A stretch of 64,000 bases of DNA from Halorussus rarus. Lineage in GTDB: Archaea; Halobacteriota; Halobacteria; Halobacteriales; Haladaptataceae. Below the pieces are notes generated by a model. The model saw only the letters and a list, made by a program, of their open reading frames with translations, did not search any database and was not told where the DNA came from. How positions within the stretch are numbered: position 1 is the stretch's first letter; the number at the start of each line of letters is the position of its first letter. The position numbers and the translations under genes are program-made. Shown piece by piece: positions 35,794 to 44,644 of this stretch. The stretch lies in assembly GCF_003369835.1 (NCBI RefSeq), contig NZ_QPMJ01000001.1:1545589-1609588 (forward strand). Direction: 5' to 3'.

Positions 35794-36759
35794 CTACTCG
35801 AACTCCGGAAGGATCTCGTCCTCGTAGAGGTCGAACAGCGCCTCCTGGTCCGGGCCGATCTGGTGGACGTACACGTGGTCGTAGCCCGCGTCGACGAACT
35901 TCTGCAGGTTCTCGACGTGGGCCTGCGGGTCGGGGTCGGTCACGATGCTGTCGGCCTCCCGGACCTGCTCTTTCGTGACCATCTGACTGGCCTGCTCGAA
36001 GAACTCGGGGATCTCGAGTTCGCTGGAGAGCTGGCCCGGGATGAGACTGTTGGGCCACCACTCGTGAGCGGTCTCGACCGCCTCGTCCTCGCTGTCGGCG
36101 TAGCAGACGGTGAGCTGGCTGAACTTCGGCCCCTCGCCGCCCTCCTGCTCGAAGGTCTCGACCACGTCCTGGGGGCCGACCGACCAGAACCCGTCGCCGA
36201 GGTCGGCCGCGCGCTTCGCGGCGTGCTCGCCGTACGCCGAGACGACGACCGGCGGGGTCTCCTCGGGCGTGGTGAACAGCCTGGCGTTCCGGACGGTGTA
36301 GTGGTCGCCCTGGTGGTTGACCATCTCGCCGGTCCAGAGCTTCCGGACGACCTCGACCGCCTCGTCGAGCATGTCGAGCCGGACGCGGTGGGAGGGCCAC
36401 TGCTCGCCCGTGACGTGCTCGTTCAGGTTCTCGCCGGTCCCGACGCCGAAGTAGAACTGCTGGCCGGACTCCTCGAACATCTTGGCGACCGTGGCGGTGG
36501 CCTGCGCGAGGATGGCGGGATCGTACCGGATGATGGGACAGGTCACGCCCACGCCCACGTCGATGTCGTCGGTCGCCGCGGCGACGCCGCCGAGCGTCGA
36601 CCACGCGAACGGCGCGTTGCCCTGCTGGCTCACCCAGGGGTGGTAGTGGTCGGAGATCGAGGCGAAGTCGAAGCCGACCTCCTCGGCGCGGACGGCGTGT
36701 CGGACGAGGTCTGTGGGGCCGTGCTCCTCGCTGGAGAGCGTGTAGCCGAGTTCGACCAT
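35794..36759 (-). CDS. F420-dependent LLM-class oxidoreductase
   Basis: A 321-residue TIM-barrel protein of the TIGR03557-like F420-using group. The N-terminus MVELGYTLSSEEHGP, the block ISDHYHPWVSQQG, and VGVGVTCPIIRYDPAILAQA are strongly characteristic; the conserved YFGVGTGENLNEHVTG segment follows near residue 105. Substrates of the haloarchaeal members are unknown. It is immediately downstream of nuoCD (47 bases), in the same direction, so the two may share a transcript. Confidence 0.9.
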   Translation of the reverse strand: MVELGYTLSSEEHGPTDLVRHAVRAEEVGFDFASISDHYHPWVSQQGNAPFAWSTLGGVAAATDDIDVGVGVTCPIIRYDPAILAQATATVAKMFEESGQQFYFGVGTGENLNEHVTGEQWPSHRVRLDMLDEAVEVVRKLWTGEMVNHQGDHYTVRNARLFTTPEETPPVVVSAYGEHAAKRAADLGDGFWSVGPQDVVETFEQEGGEGPKFSQLTVCYADSEDEAVETAHEWWPNSLIPGQLSSELEIPEFFEQASQMVTKEQVREADSIVTDPDPQAHVENLQKFVDAGYDHVYVHQIGPDQEALFDLYEDEILPEFE

Positions 36760-36806
36760 AGAGTCGGCACGGGAGTTGCGGGTAAGGCGGTTGTGGCCAC
36801 CCGCCT

Positions 36807-38477
36807 CTACCGGTCGACCGACCCCAGGACGATGTCGAGGCTCCCGAGCGCGGCGACGAGGTCGGGGACGTACTCGCCCTCCGCCATCGCTTCGAGCGCG
36901 TGGAGGTTGTTGAAACACGGGCTCCGGATCTTGAACCGCGCGGGCTTGGAGGTCCCGTCCGACCGGATGTAGATGCCCATCTCGCCCTTCGCGGCCTCGA
37001 CCGCCTCGTACACCTCGGTGTCGGGGTCGGGCTTGAGCGTCCGGGGGACGTTGGACTGGATGGTGCGGTCGTCCTCGGGCCAGTCCTCGAGCAGGTCGAC
37101 GCACTGGCTGATGATCTTTGCCGACTCCTCGACCTCCTGCATCCGGACCAGCACCCGGGAGTAGTTGTCGCCGTAGGGCTCGGTGACGACGTTCCAGTCG
37201 AGCTCGTCGTAGTAGCCGTAGGGGTCGTCCCGGCGGACGTCGTAGTCGATGCCGGACCCGCGAGCGACCGGCCCTGTGCAGCCGTAGTCCTTGGCGGTCT
37301 CGGCGTCGATGACCCCGGTGTCCACCGTCCGCTTCTGGAAGATCTCGTTGTCGGTCATCATGTTGTGGTACTCCTGGACGCGCCGGGGCAGGTCGTCGAG
37401 GAAGTCCCGGATCTTGTCGAAGAACTCGTCGCGGGGCTCCGGGATGTCCCAGACGACGCCGCCGAGCCGGAAGTAGTTGAACATCATGCGCTGGCCCGTC
37501 AGGTCCTCCATGATGTTCTGGACGACCTCGCGGTCGCGGATGGCGTACATGAAGATGGCCGTGAAGTCGCCGTACACGTCGAGCGCGAACGTCCCGAGGG
37601 CGAGCATGTGGCCCATGATGCGGGTGAGTTCGACCGACATCGTCCGGATGACCTGGGCGTACTCGGGCACGTCGATGTCGGCGAGGGTCTCGGCCACGCG
37701 GGCGTACGCCCACTCGTTGGGCAGGTTCGCGGTGTAGTCCCACCGGTCGGGGTACGGCATGATCTGGTAGCGGTAGTTGTCCTGCTGGCACATCTGCTCC
37801 TCGCAGCGGTGGAGGTAGCCGATGTCGGGTTCGACGTCCGCGACCTGCTCGCCGTCCAGCACCGTCTTGAGGTGGAGCACGCCGTGGGTCGCGGGGTGGT
37901 GGGGTCCGATGTTGACGAACATCGTGTCCGACTCGGTGTCCTTCCCGGACTCGGCGAGCGGATTGACGTGCTCCTCGAGCGAGACCACCTGCGGCTTGTT
38001 CTGGTCGTAGTCCCGGCTCAGCGGGTGGCCCTGCCAGGTCTCGGGCAGCAGGATTCGCCGGAGGTCCGGATGGCCCTCGTACTCGATGCCGACGAGGTCG
38101 TACGCCTCGCGCTCGTGCCACTCGGCGGTCTTGTACACCGACGCCGCCGACTCGTTCCACGGGTCGTCGGAGTCGGTCGGGACGACCACGCTGACCTGCT
38201 GGGTCCGGTCGTCGTACTTGGTCAGGTGGTAGATGCTCTCGTAGCGGTCCTCGTACTCCTGGGCGGTCAGCAGCGAGAGGTGGTCGAAGCCCGCCTCCTC
38301 CTTTAGCGTCCGGAGGACGTCCTCGACGGCGTCCGGGCGGATCACGAACCCCTCGGCGTTGAGGTGCTCCTCCCGGCGGAGCACCTGCTCGTCGAGCAGG
38401 GCCTCGAGTTCGTCGTAGTCGACCCCGTACTGCTCGGGCGGCGCGGCGTCCGGGTCGGTCTCGGGCGCGTCGCTCAT
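36807..38477 (-). CDS. nuoCD: NADH-quinone oxidoreductase subunit CD-like (fused)
   Basis: A 556-residue fusion of the 30-kDa (NuoC, about 60-180) and 49-kDa (NuoD, about 185-556) complex I subunits, the normal arrangement in haloarchaea. The quinone-site block GPHHPATHGVLH and the Tyr/His-rich loops (YLHRCEEQMCQQDNYRYQ) are intact. In haloarchaea this gene normally sits in a nuoA-N operon; here no other nuo gene is within the window on either side. It starts at ATG 38477 with about 150 bases upstream. Either a relocated or an extra copy. Confidence 0.95.
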   Translation of the reverse strand: MSDAPETDPDAAPPEQYGVDYDELEALLDEQVLRREEHLNAEGFVIRPDAVEDVLRTLKEEAGFDHLSLLTAQEYEDRYESIYHLTKYDDRTQQVSVVVPTDSDDPWNESAASVYKTAEWHEREAYDLVGIEYEGHPDLRRILLPETWQGHPLSRDYDQNKPQVVSLEEHVNPLAESGKDTESDTMFVNIGPHHPATHGVLHLKTVLDGEQVADVEPDIGYLHRCEEQMCQQDNYRYQIMPYPDRWDYTANLPNEWAYARVAETLADIDVPEYAQVIRTMSVELTRIMGHMLALGTFALDVYGDFTAIFMYAIRDREVVQNIMEDLTGQRMMFNYFRLGGVVWDIPEPRDEFFDKIRDFLDDLPRRVQEYHNMMTDNEIFQKRTVDTGVIDAETAKDYGCTGPVARGSGIDYDVRRDDPYGYYDELDWNVVTEPYGDNYSRVLVRMQEVEESAKIISQCVDLLEDWPEDDRTIQSNVPRTLKPDPDTEVYEAVEAAKGEMGIYIRSDGTSKPARFKIRSPCFNNLHALEAMAEGEYVPDLVAALGSLDIVLGSVDR

Positions 38478-38629
38478 CGGCGACCACCGCGAGCGCGGCC
38501 GTGACTATTGGTAGCAAGTAGCGCGTGCATTCCCATTCCCGCATCAGTTTCGGTCTCGGACATCAATAGGACTAACGTCTGTCACCGCCGGCGGCGACCG
38601 CGAAAAAAGCGCGAGTTCGGGCGAATCGG

Positions 38630-39616
38630 TCAGTACTGCGGGCGCCGGTGGCGCTCCTCGCCGCGGCGACTCCGGTCGGACTCGTCGGCCTGTGACGACT
38701 GGCTGCCTTCACCCCGGGTCTGCTCGCTCCGGCGACCCTGGTGCTCCTGCCCGCGAATCATGGTCTGCTGGACCGGGCTGAAGCCGCTCTCGGAGCTGCC
38801 CCCGTACTGGTTCTGGCCCTGCTCCTGGCGGCCTTGCTGTCCGGACTGGCGGTGCTGTCCGGACTGGCGGTGCTGCTCGGACCGCTGCTGTTGGCCGGAC
38901 TGGCCGTATCGCTGGTGCTGGCCGTGTTGGCTACTCTGATGTTGTCCGGACTGCTGACCGGACTGTTGGCCAGTCTGCTGATGCTGGCCCTGACCGCCCT
39001 GCCGGCTGTCGTCGCCGGTGTACTGGCCGCCGCTGCCGCCGTGCTCGCTCAGTTGGTGGACGCCGCTCTCCTGGTGGCGGCTCCCGCCGCGGTTCTGGTT
39101 CTGGCCGACCTCGTGGCGCTGATCGCTCTGATGGCGCCCGGACTGCTCGTTGCGGCCGGACTGCTGGGAGCCACCGGACTGCCGACGGTTGCTGCCGTAT
39201 CGGTTGGACTGCTGGCTCTGCTGGTCCTGCTGACCCTGCTGGCTGCTCCCGTGATGGTGGTGATGATGGTGATGGTGCTGCTCGCCGGACTGGTCGCCCA
39301 GCTGCTGGTCGCCGTGCTCCCGGACGTCCCGGCCGCCCATCTGGTGCTGACCGGTCTGATGCTGACCGGACTGGCTGCGCTGGTCGGACTGTCCCCGCTG
39401 GCCGGACTGTTGATACTGGCTCGACTGCCGGTCCGACTGATGGCCGGCGCCGGTCTGGTGCTGGCCGGGCAGGTTCTGCTGGGACTGATCGGCTCGTCGC
39501 TCTCGGCCGCCGGTCGAGTAGCGGCCCTGGGTGTCGCCTTCGCCCTGTTCGCTGCGCTGGTACTGACTGGACTCTTCGCGGTCGCTCCCCCAACGGTTGC
39601 GGTTGTCTCGTGCCAT
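38630..39616 (-). CDS. Gln/His/Ser/Gly-rich low-complexity protein
   Basis: A 328-residue protein almost entirely of Q, S, G, H, R and D, without hydrophobic core, containing nine consecutive histidines near residues 114-122 and many SGQHQ/QSGQ units. It is roughly neutral to basic, against the strongly acidic proteome. The opposite strand is also open for 880 bases as a Leu/Ala-rich frame, but that frame has no plausible start signal and is the mirror of Gln codons. The minus frame starts with MARDNRNRWGSDREESSQYQ, a more protein-like head. Role unknown; disordered, possibly metal-binding or condensate-forming. Confidence 0.65.
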   Translation of the reverse strand: MARDNRNRWGSDREESSQYQRSEQGEGDTQGRYSTGGRERRADQSQQNLPGQHQTGAGHQSDRQSSQYQQSGQRGQSDQRSQSGQHQTGQHQMGGRDVREHGDQQLGDQSGEQHHHHHHHHHGSSQQGQQDQQSQQSNRYGSNRRQSGGSQQSGRNEQSGRHQSDQRHEVGQNQNRGGSRHQESGVHQLSEHGGSGGQYTGDDSRQGGQGQHQQTGQQSGQQSGQHQSSQHGQHQRYGQSGQQQRSEQHRQSGQHRQSGQQGRQEQGQNQYGGSSESGFSPVQQTMIRGQEHQGRRSEQTRGEGSQSSQADESDRSRRGEERHRRPQY

Positions 39617-39826
39617 GGTTGAATCCCCCGTTAGATACTCCGCGGGTCTCTCCTTATGTGTACTGGGCGGATTCTGACAAAATGCCGCCGGGCGTCGGGT
39701 TGGGCGGGGAACTCGGCCGGAGCTCGTCGTCTCGCGGCGCGGCGGTAGTGACAGCTGGCGGTCAATTCAGGTGGCGGGCTGGCGGAGGTGAGCAACCTTA
39801 AGGCAGGCCGCCCACACCTCTCCCAC

Positions 39827-40900
39827 ATGGAACCACGGGACCTCTCTTCGCACACGGTGTACCAGGCCGGACGGGGCGTCGAGGAGGTCGCCCGGGAGCT
39901 CGGACTCGACCCCGACGACCTCGTGAAGCTCGCGTCGAACGAGAACCCCTTCGGCCCGAGCCCGGCCGCGGTCGAGGCCATCCGGGAGGCGGCCGACACG
40001 GCCAGCTCCTACCCCAAGGCCTCCCACGCCGACCTCACCGAGCGGCTGGCCGACCGGTGGGACGTCGCACCCGCGCAGGTCTGGCTGGGCAACGGCGGCG
40101 ACGGCGTGCTCGACTACCTCGCCCGCGCGATGCTCGACCCCGGCGACTCCGTCCTCGTGCCGACGCCCGGGTTCGCCTACTACGGGATGAGCGCGCGCTT
40201 CCACCACGGCGAGGTCGAGGAGTACAGCCTGTCGAGGACCGACGACTTCGCGCTGACGTCCGAGACAGTCCTCTCGGACTACGATGGCGAGCGGATCGTC
40301 TACCTCACGAGCCCGCACAACCCGACCGGCAAGCGGTTCGACCGCGACGCGGTCGCCGAGATCGCCGGCGAGACCGACGAGGACACCCTCGTCGTCGTCG
40401 ACGAGGCGTACGGCGAGTTCGCCGACGCCCCGAGCGCGGTCGACCTCGTCGACTCGCGGGACGACGTGGCGGTCCTCCGGACGTTCTCGAAGGTGTACGG
40501 GCTGGCCGGCGTCCGACTCGGCTACGGCATCGTCCCGGAGGAGTGGGCCGACGCCTACGCGCGGGTGAATACCCCCTTCGCCGCGAGCGAGATCGCCTGC
40601 CGGGCCGGCCTCGCCGCGCTCGACGACGACGAACACGCCGAGCGGACGGTCGAGACCGCCGCCTGGGCGCGCGAGTACGTGTACGAGCACCTCGACGCGC
40701 CGACGTGGGAGAGCCACGGCAACTTCGTGCTCGCGGAGGTCGGCGAGGCGAGCGAGGTCGCCGACGAACTCCAGCGGCGGGGCGTCATCGTCCGGGACTG
40801 CACCAGCTTCGGCCTGCCCGAGTGCGTCCGCATCACCTGCGGCACCGAGGAGGAGACCCGGCGGGCGGTCTCGGAGCTCAACGAGGTGCTGTCGTCGTGA
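39827..40900 (+). CDS. hisC: Histidinol-phosphate aminotransferase
   Basis: PLP-dependent aminotransferase of histidine biosynthesis, 357 residues. The N-terminal LASNENPFGPSP, substrate motif SPHNPTG (162-168), cofactor Asp192 in VVDEAYGEF, and the Schiff-base Lys222 in TFSKVYGLAGVRLGYG are all present. A CCTTAAGG-type promoter lies about 28 bases upstream of ATG 39827. The stop codon overlaps the GTG of the adenylate kinase gene, so it heads a three-gene cluster. Confidence 0.95.
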   Translation: MEPRDLSSHTVYQAGRGVEEVARELGLDPDDLVKLASNENPFGPSPAAVEAIREAADTASSYPKASHADLTERLADRWDVAPAQVWLGNGGDGVLDYLARAMLDPGDSVLVPTPGFAYYGMSARFHHGEVEEYSLSRTDDFALTSETVLSDYDGERIVYLTSPHNPTGKRFDRDAVAEIAGETDEDTLVVVDEAYGEFADAPSAVDLVDSRDDVAVLRTFSKVYGLAGVRLGYGIVPEEWADAYARVNTPFAASEIACRAGLAALDDDEHAERTVETAAWAREYVYEHLDAPTWESHGNFVLAEVGEASEVADELQRRGVIVRDCTSFGLPECVRITCGTEEETRRAVSELNEVLSS

Positions 40901-41475
40901 GGGTCGCGGTCACCGGGACGCCCGGCACGGGCAAAACCTCGGCGGTCGAGGTGCTGGCGGCCGACAAGGAGTTCGCCGACTTCGACCTCGAGGTCGTCCA
41001 CCTCAACGACCTCATCCGCGAGGAGGGACTCTGGGACGAGCGCGACGAGGAGCGCGACAGCCTCGTCGCGGACCTCGACGCAGTGGCCGACCGACTCGCG
41101 AACCGCAACGACGTCCTGGTGGAGTCGCACCTCGCCCACCACCTCGACGCCGACCGTGTCGTCGTGCTGCGGTGCCACCCCGAGGAGCTGGAACGCCGGC
41201 TCACCGAGCGCGGGGAATCCGAGTCGAAAGCTGAGGAAAACGCCGAGTCAGCGAAGCTGCCTCGAGCTCTCGCTCGCAAGGCTCGCGAGAATGCGGAGAG
41301 CGAGGCCCTGGACGTCGTCCTCTCGGAGGCCGTGAGCGAGCACGGCGTCGAGAGCGTCTACGAGGTCGAGACGACCGACCGCGACCCCGAGGCGGTGGCC
41401 GCCGAGATCGCGGCGGTCGTCGCGGGCGACCGCGAGCCCAGCGCGGGCACGGTGGACTACCTCGAGTACCTATGA
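40897..41475 (+). CDS. Adenylate kinase family protein (Fap7-like)
   Basis: A 192-residue P-loop kinase. RVAVTGTPGTGKTSAVEVL gives the Walker A motif at residues 8-14. The family is the archaeal/eukaryotic hCINAP-Fap7 type, tied to ribosome maturation and ATP/AMP balance. Start is GTG 40897 overlapping the hisC stop. Residues about 111-135 contain an internal duplication, KAEENAES then KARENAES separated by nine extra residues, that looks like an in-frame insertion. It overlaps the next gene by ATGA. Confidence 0.88.
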   Translation: MRVAVTGTPGTGKTSAVEVLAADKEFADFDLEVVHLNDLIREEGLWDERDEERDSLVADLDAVADRLANRNDVLVESHLAHHLDADRVVVLRCHPEELERRLTERGESESKAEENAESAKLPRALARKARENAESEALDVVLSEAVSEHGVESVYEVETTDRDPEAVAAEIAAVVAGDREPSAGTVDYLEYL

Positions 41476-42080
41476 CGCTCGACCAGTTCCGCCACGTGGC
41501 CGACCGGCTGCTCGACCCGTTCGTCTCGCTGTCGACCCGGCTGGGGTTGACCCCCGACAGCGTCAGCGTCGTCGCGTTCGCGTTGGCCGGCGGCGCCGCC
41601 GGCGCGTTCTACCTCGGCGGACGGGCGCCGATCTGGTACTTCGCGGGGGCCGTCCTGGTGTTCCTCAACGGGTGGCTCGACCTGCTCGACGGCGCACTGG
41701 CGCGGGAGCTCGGCACCGACTCGGAGGCCGGCGACCTGCTCGACCACGTGCTCGACCGGTACGCCGACATCGTCATCATCGCGGGGCTGGCGGCCGGCAT
41801 CGACCGGTACGCGCTGGGCCTGGCCGCGGTGACCGGCGTGCTGATGACCTCCTACCTCGGGACCCAGGCCCAGGCGGTCGGGCTCGACCGGGTGTACGGC
41901 GGTCTGCTCGGCCGGGCCGACCGGCTCGCGCTCATGGGCGCGACCGGCCTCCTCGCGGCCGCGGTGTCGGTCGAGCCGGCCGGGCTGTCGGTCGTGGGAT
42001 GGCTGCTCGCGGTCTTCGCGGTAGTCGGCCACTTCACCGCGCTCCAGCGGTTCTACTACGCGTGGAAGGCGCTGTCGTAG
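41472..42080 (+). CDS. CDP-alcohol phosphatidyltransferase
   Basis: A 202-residue membrane enzyme joining a polar alcohol to CDP-archaeol. The signature D-x2-D-G-x2-A-R-x8-11-G-x3-D-x3-D is found in LDLLDGALARE...GDLLDHVLDRYAD (about residues 74-101). Five or six hydrophobic segments are visible. Candidates are archaetidylinositol-phosphate, archaetidylglycerol-phosphate or related synthases; the substrate cannot be read from sequence. The start overlaps the stop of the adenylate kinase gene, so it is the third gene of the hisC cluster. Confidence 0.88.
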   Translation: MTLDQFRHVADRLLDPFVSLSTRLGLTPDSVSVVAFALAGGAAGAFYLGGRAPIWYFAGAVLVFLNGWLDLLDGALARELGTDSEAGDLLDHVLDRYADIVIIAGLAAGIDRYALGLAAVTGVLMTSYLGTQAQAVGLDRVYGGLLGRADRLALMGATGLLAAAVSVEPAGLSVVGWLLAVFAVVGHFTALQRFYYAWKALS

Positions 42081-42220
42081 GCGCGACCGTCGGCCGTCGA
42101 TTTCGCGACCGTCGGGCGGGAGGACCGGCGGCATCCGGACGAGGCGGGCATCGAACCGGTGGAAGTATCAGTTAGGTTTTTCACATTCGGTGGTGTCGAA
42201 ATCAAGCGAGGGACCGCACG

Positions 42221-42475
42221 ATGACCGACGACCGACCCGGCGAACCGGGTATCAGCGTGGAGTTGGAGGAGATTCTGCCGGCGAACAGCCACATCACCAT
42301 GGAGGAGTTCCTCGCGGTCGCCGAGGAGGTGGACTCGCTGTTCGAGTTGAGCCGCGAGACCCGGCTCTCGCGCGAGACCTGCCGGCGGGTCCTGAAGTAC
42401 TACCGGCGGAGCGAGGAGGTCAAGCAGGGTTTCGGCTACCTCCGGGACAAGCGCGGCGACGACAGACTGCCGTGA
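42221..42475 (+). CDS. Small helical protein, unknown
   Basis: An 84-residue protein, GISVELEEILPANSHITMEE at the start, largely alpha-helical by composition with many Arg/Glu. It resembles no family I can name, though a helix-turn-helix-like middle (LSRETCRRVLKYYRRSEEV) is possible. Acidic and GC-rich codons support it. It precedes MBF1 by about 110 bases. Confidence 0.6.
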   Translation: MTDDRPGEPGISVELEEILPANSHITMEEFLAVAEEVDSLFELSRETRLSRETCRRVLKYYRRSEEVKQGFGYLRDKRGDDRLP

Positions 42476-42556
42476 CGATGGCTCGCCGCGGCGGACTGTC
42501 GTAGGGTGATTCGGGGGCGAGCGCCGGGCGCGACCGGGGACCGCGTCGGCGTGGAA

Positions 42557-42562
42557 TTTAAG
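42557..42562 (+). promoter_or_regulatory. TATA-like box of the MBF1 gene
   Basis: TTTAAG ends 24 bases before ATG 42587, a standard leaderless arrangement. It confirms the start of the MBF1 gene against an upstream in-frame ATG. Confidence 0.6.
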
Positions 42563-42586
42563 AGCGGCGACAGACTACCTCCCCCT

Positions 42587-43114
42587 ATGGTACAGTGTGA
42601 GATGTGCGGTGCCGAGACGAGTTCCCCGAAGACCGTCAAGGTCGAGGGGGCCGAGTTGGACGTCTGCGACAACTGCGCGGACTTCGGGACCGAGGTGAAG
42701 ACCCAGGACACCGCGTCGACCTCCACCAAGTACTCGACCTCCTCCTCGTCGGGGAGCTCCGGGTCGTCCTCGTCGTCGGGCTCGACGTCGTCGAGCTCCT
42801 CGCAGTCGCGGCGCTCGGACATGTTCGACGACATGGACGAGCTCGCCCAGGACTACGACGAGCGCATCCGGCAGGGCCGGGAGGACGCCGGTCTGAGCCA
42901 GGAAGACCTGGCGAGCGAGCTCAACGAGAAGGCCAGCCTCATCCGGAAGCTCGAGCGCGGCGACATCCTGCCGAGCGACGAGGTCCAGCGCAAACTGGAG
43001 CGTAAGCTCGACCTCCAGCTGACCGCCGGCGGCTCGGCCGACGAGGAGGAGTGGAGCGGCGGCAGCTCGACCGGCGAGTACACGCTCGGCGACGTCGTCA
43101 AGCGGAAGGACTAG
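42587..43114 (+). CDS. Multiprotein bridging factor 1 (archaeal MBF1)
   Basis: A 175-residue protein. The N-terminal zinc ribbon has CEMCGAE and CDNCADFG. A long Ser-rich linker follows (about 45-78). The C-terminal Cro-type helix-turn-helix starts near residue 88 (RIRQGREDAGLSQEDLASEL, NEKASLIRKLERGDILPS). It bridges TBP and regulators in eukaryotes; the archaeal role is a ribosome- or transcription-linked one. Well conserved across haloarchaea. Monocistronic. Confidence 0.95.
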   Translation: MVQCEMCGAETSSPKTVKVEGAELDVCDNCADFGTEVKTQDTASTSTKYSTSSSSGSSGSSSSSGSTSSSSSQSRRSDMFDDMDELAQDYDERIRQGREDAGLSQEDLASELNEKASLIRKLERGDILPSDEVQRKLERKLDLQLTAGGSADEEEWSGGSSTGEYTLGDVVKRKD

Positions 43115-43344
43115 CCGGCCCGTCTCGCACGGCCGGTCGTCTCGACTCGGCAGTTCGTTCCGACCGCGCTAGGCCGTCCCCGCGGCGACCCCGCCACCGC
43201 GGGTCGCCGATCGCCTGGGAGGCGTCCGTAGACCGAGACTCCTCGCGTGGGACTTCCGACACGCCGGCAGTCCCCGACGGTTCGCAGCGAGCTCTTCTGC
43301 GCGAGGTTACATTTACGTAGCCCGTCGACGAAGTCACACGTCAC

Positions 43345-43617
43345 GTGTCCAGTATGCGCGACCTGCTACGCAGGACCGGACGGTTCCTCGACGACCACTG
43401 GGTGCTGAAGTGGTTCGTCGCGCCCGTCCTGTTCATGGCTACCCTGCTGCTAGCCGTGGCGCTGGTCGTCACAACCAGACCGGCCGAGTCCGGACAGCTC
43501 GTCGGCCTGTTCGTCGGGTTCTCGCTGGCCGTCGTCGCGGTCGGGCTGGCGCTCGACTGGGCGGTCCGGCGCGCGACCGGCTGGAACCTCCTCGCGTCGA
43601 ACCGCGACCGCGGGTGA
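43345..43617 (+). CDS. Small two-helix membrane protein, unknown
   Basis: A 90-residue protein with two transmembrane segments (about 24-44 and 52-70) and positively charged ends ([17 protein letters not shown]). The start is GTG 43345 or the ATG three codons downstream (43354). No family recognised. It lies in a plus-strand string of single genes. Confidence 0.55.
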   Translation: MSSMRDLLRRTGRFLDDHWVLKWFVAPVLFMATLLLAVALVVTTRPAESGQLVGLFVGFSLAVVAVGLALDWAVRRATGWNLLASNRDRG

Positions 43618-43762
43618 CCGCGGGGCAGGTCGCTACGAAGTCGAGCGGGAGCGAGGGAGTCGGAAGCGGACCGCCCGGCCTCGGGCGGTCGGCGCTCGCC
43701 AACACCCTTTTAGAGGGGAACGGGACTTTAAGTGTGAAACGGGAGTACCTCTACCCGCATCC

Positions 43763-44500
43763 ATGAAGCTCACCTGGTACGGCCACTCGACGTGGCACGT
43801 CGACGTCGACGGCACCGAACTGCTCATCGACCCGTTCTTCGACAACCCCAAGACCGAAACCGACCCCGAGGAGCTCGACCCCGACTACCTGTTGCTCACC
43901 CACGGTCACGCCGACCACATCGGCGACGTCGACCGCTACGAGGGGACCGAACTGGTCGCGACCCCCGAGGTCGTCGAGTACTGCCGCGACGAGTTCGGCG
44001 ACTTCGAGGCGGTCGGCGGCATGGGGATGAACCTCGGGGGCACCGTCGATCTCGACGACGCCTTCGTCACGATGGTCCGGGCCGACCACACCAACGGGAT
44101 GGACACCAGCTACGGCACCTCCGGCGGGATGCCAGCGGGGTTCGTCGTCAGCGACACCAAGCCCACGCAGGTGTCCGACGAGGAGAGCCGGTCGTTCTAC
44201 CACGCCGGCGACACCTCGCTCCAGACCGAGATGCGCGACGTCGTCGGCCCGTTCCTCGAACCCGACGTCGCCGCGGTGCCCATCGGCGACCACTTCACCA
44301 TGGGGCCGTGGCAGGCCGCGGTCGCGGTCGACTGGGTCGACGCCGACTACGCGCTCCCAATGCACTACGACACCTTCCCGCCCATCGAGCAGGACCCCGA
44401 CGACTTCCGGCGCGAGGTCGAGGCCACGGGCAGCGACGCCGAGGTGCGGATTCTGGAGGGCGACGAGACGTTCGACCTCGGCGAGGAACTCGACTACTGA
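43763..44500 (+). CDS. UPF0173 metal-dependent hydrolase (beta-lactamase fold)
   Basis: A 245-residue metallo-beta-lactamase-fold protein. The zinc motif is [10 protein letters not shown] (about 47-56), with another metal His in [11 protein letters not shown] and a late [12 protein letters not shown]. The N-terminus [17 protein letters not shown] is the hallmark of the UPF0173/YtkL family. Substrate unknown. TTTAAG at 43727-43732 is a possible promoter. Confidence 0.93.
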   Translation: MKLTWYGHSTWHVDVDGTELLIDPFFDNPKTETDPEELDPDYLLLTHGHADHIGDVDRYEGTELVATPEVVEYCRDEFGDFEAVGGMGMNLGGTVDLDDAFVTMVRADHTNGMDTSYGTSGGMPAGFVVSDTKPTQVSDEESRSFYHAGDTSLQTEMRDVVGPFLEPDVAAVPIGDHFTMGPWQAAVAVDWVDADYALPMHYDTFPPIEQDPDDFRREVEATGSDAEVRILEGDETFDLGEELDY

Positions 44501-44624
44501 CGCCCGGCGGTCCGCCGCCTTCGGTCGGTCCCGGCTTTTCCGACGGCGTGTTCCCTTTCGCGGGTCATCGCGGTTCGCCGGGGCGTTCCGCTCGACCCGG
44601 ACGTGAGCAATACTTAGGGGTCTG

Positions 44625-44644
44625 GCGGGCGAAGCTCCGCCCGC
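44625..44644 (+). promoter_or_regulatory. Hairpin abutting the OsmC start codon
   Basis: GCGGGCG (44625-44631) and CGCCCGC (44638-44644) are perfect 7-bp arms around a 6-base loop, ending immediately before ATG 44645. It could be an operator, or an RNA hairpin that hides the start codon. Chance is possible in GC-rich DNA. Confidence 0.4.

Noticed and set aside
38741-39622. Plus-strand Leu/Ala-rich frame opposite the Gln/His-rich protein
   Set aside because: It is the mirror of CAG/CAC codons and has no promoter; the minus frame has a better N-terminus. I keep some doubt, as stated in the feature.
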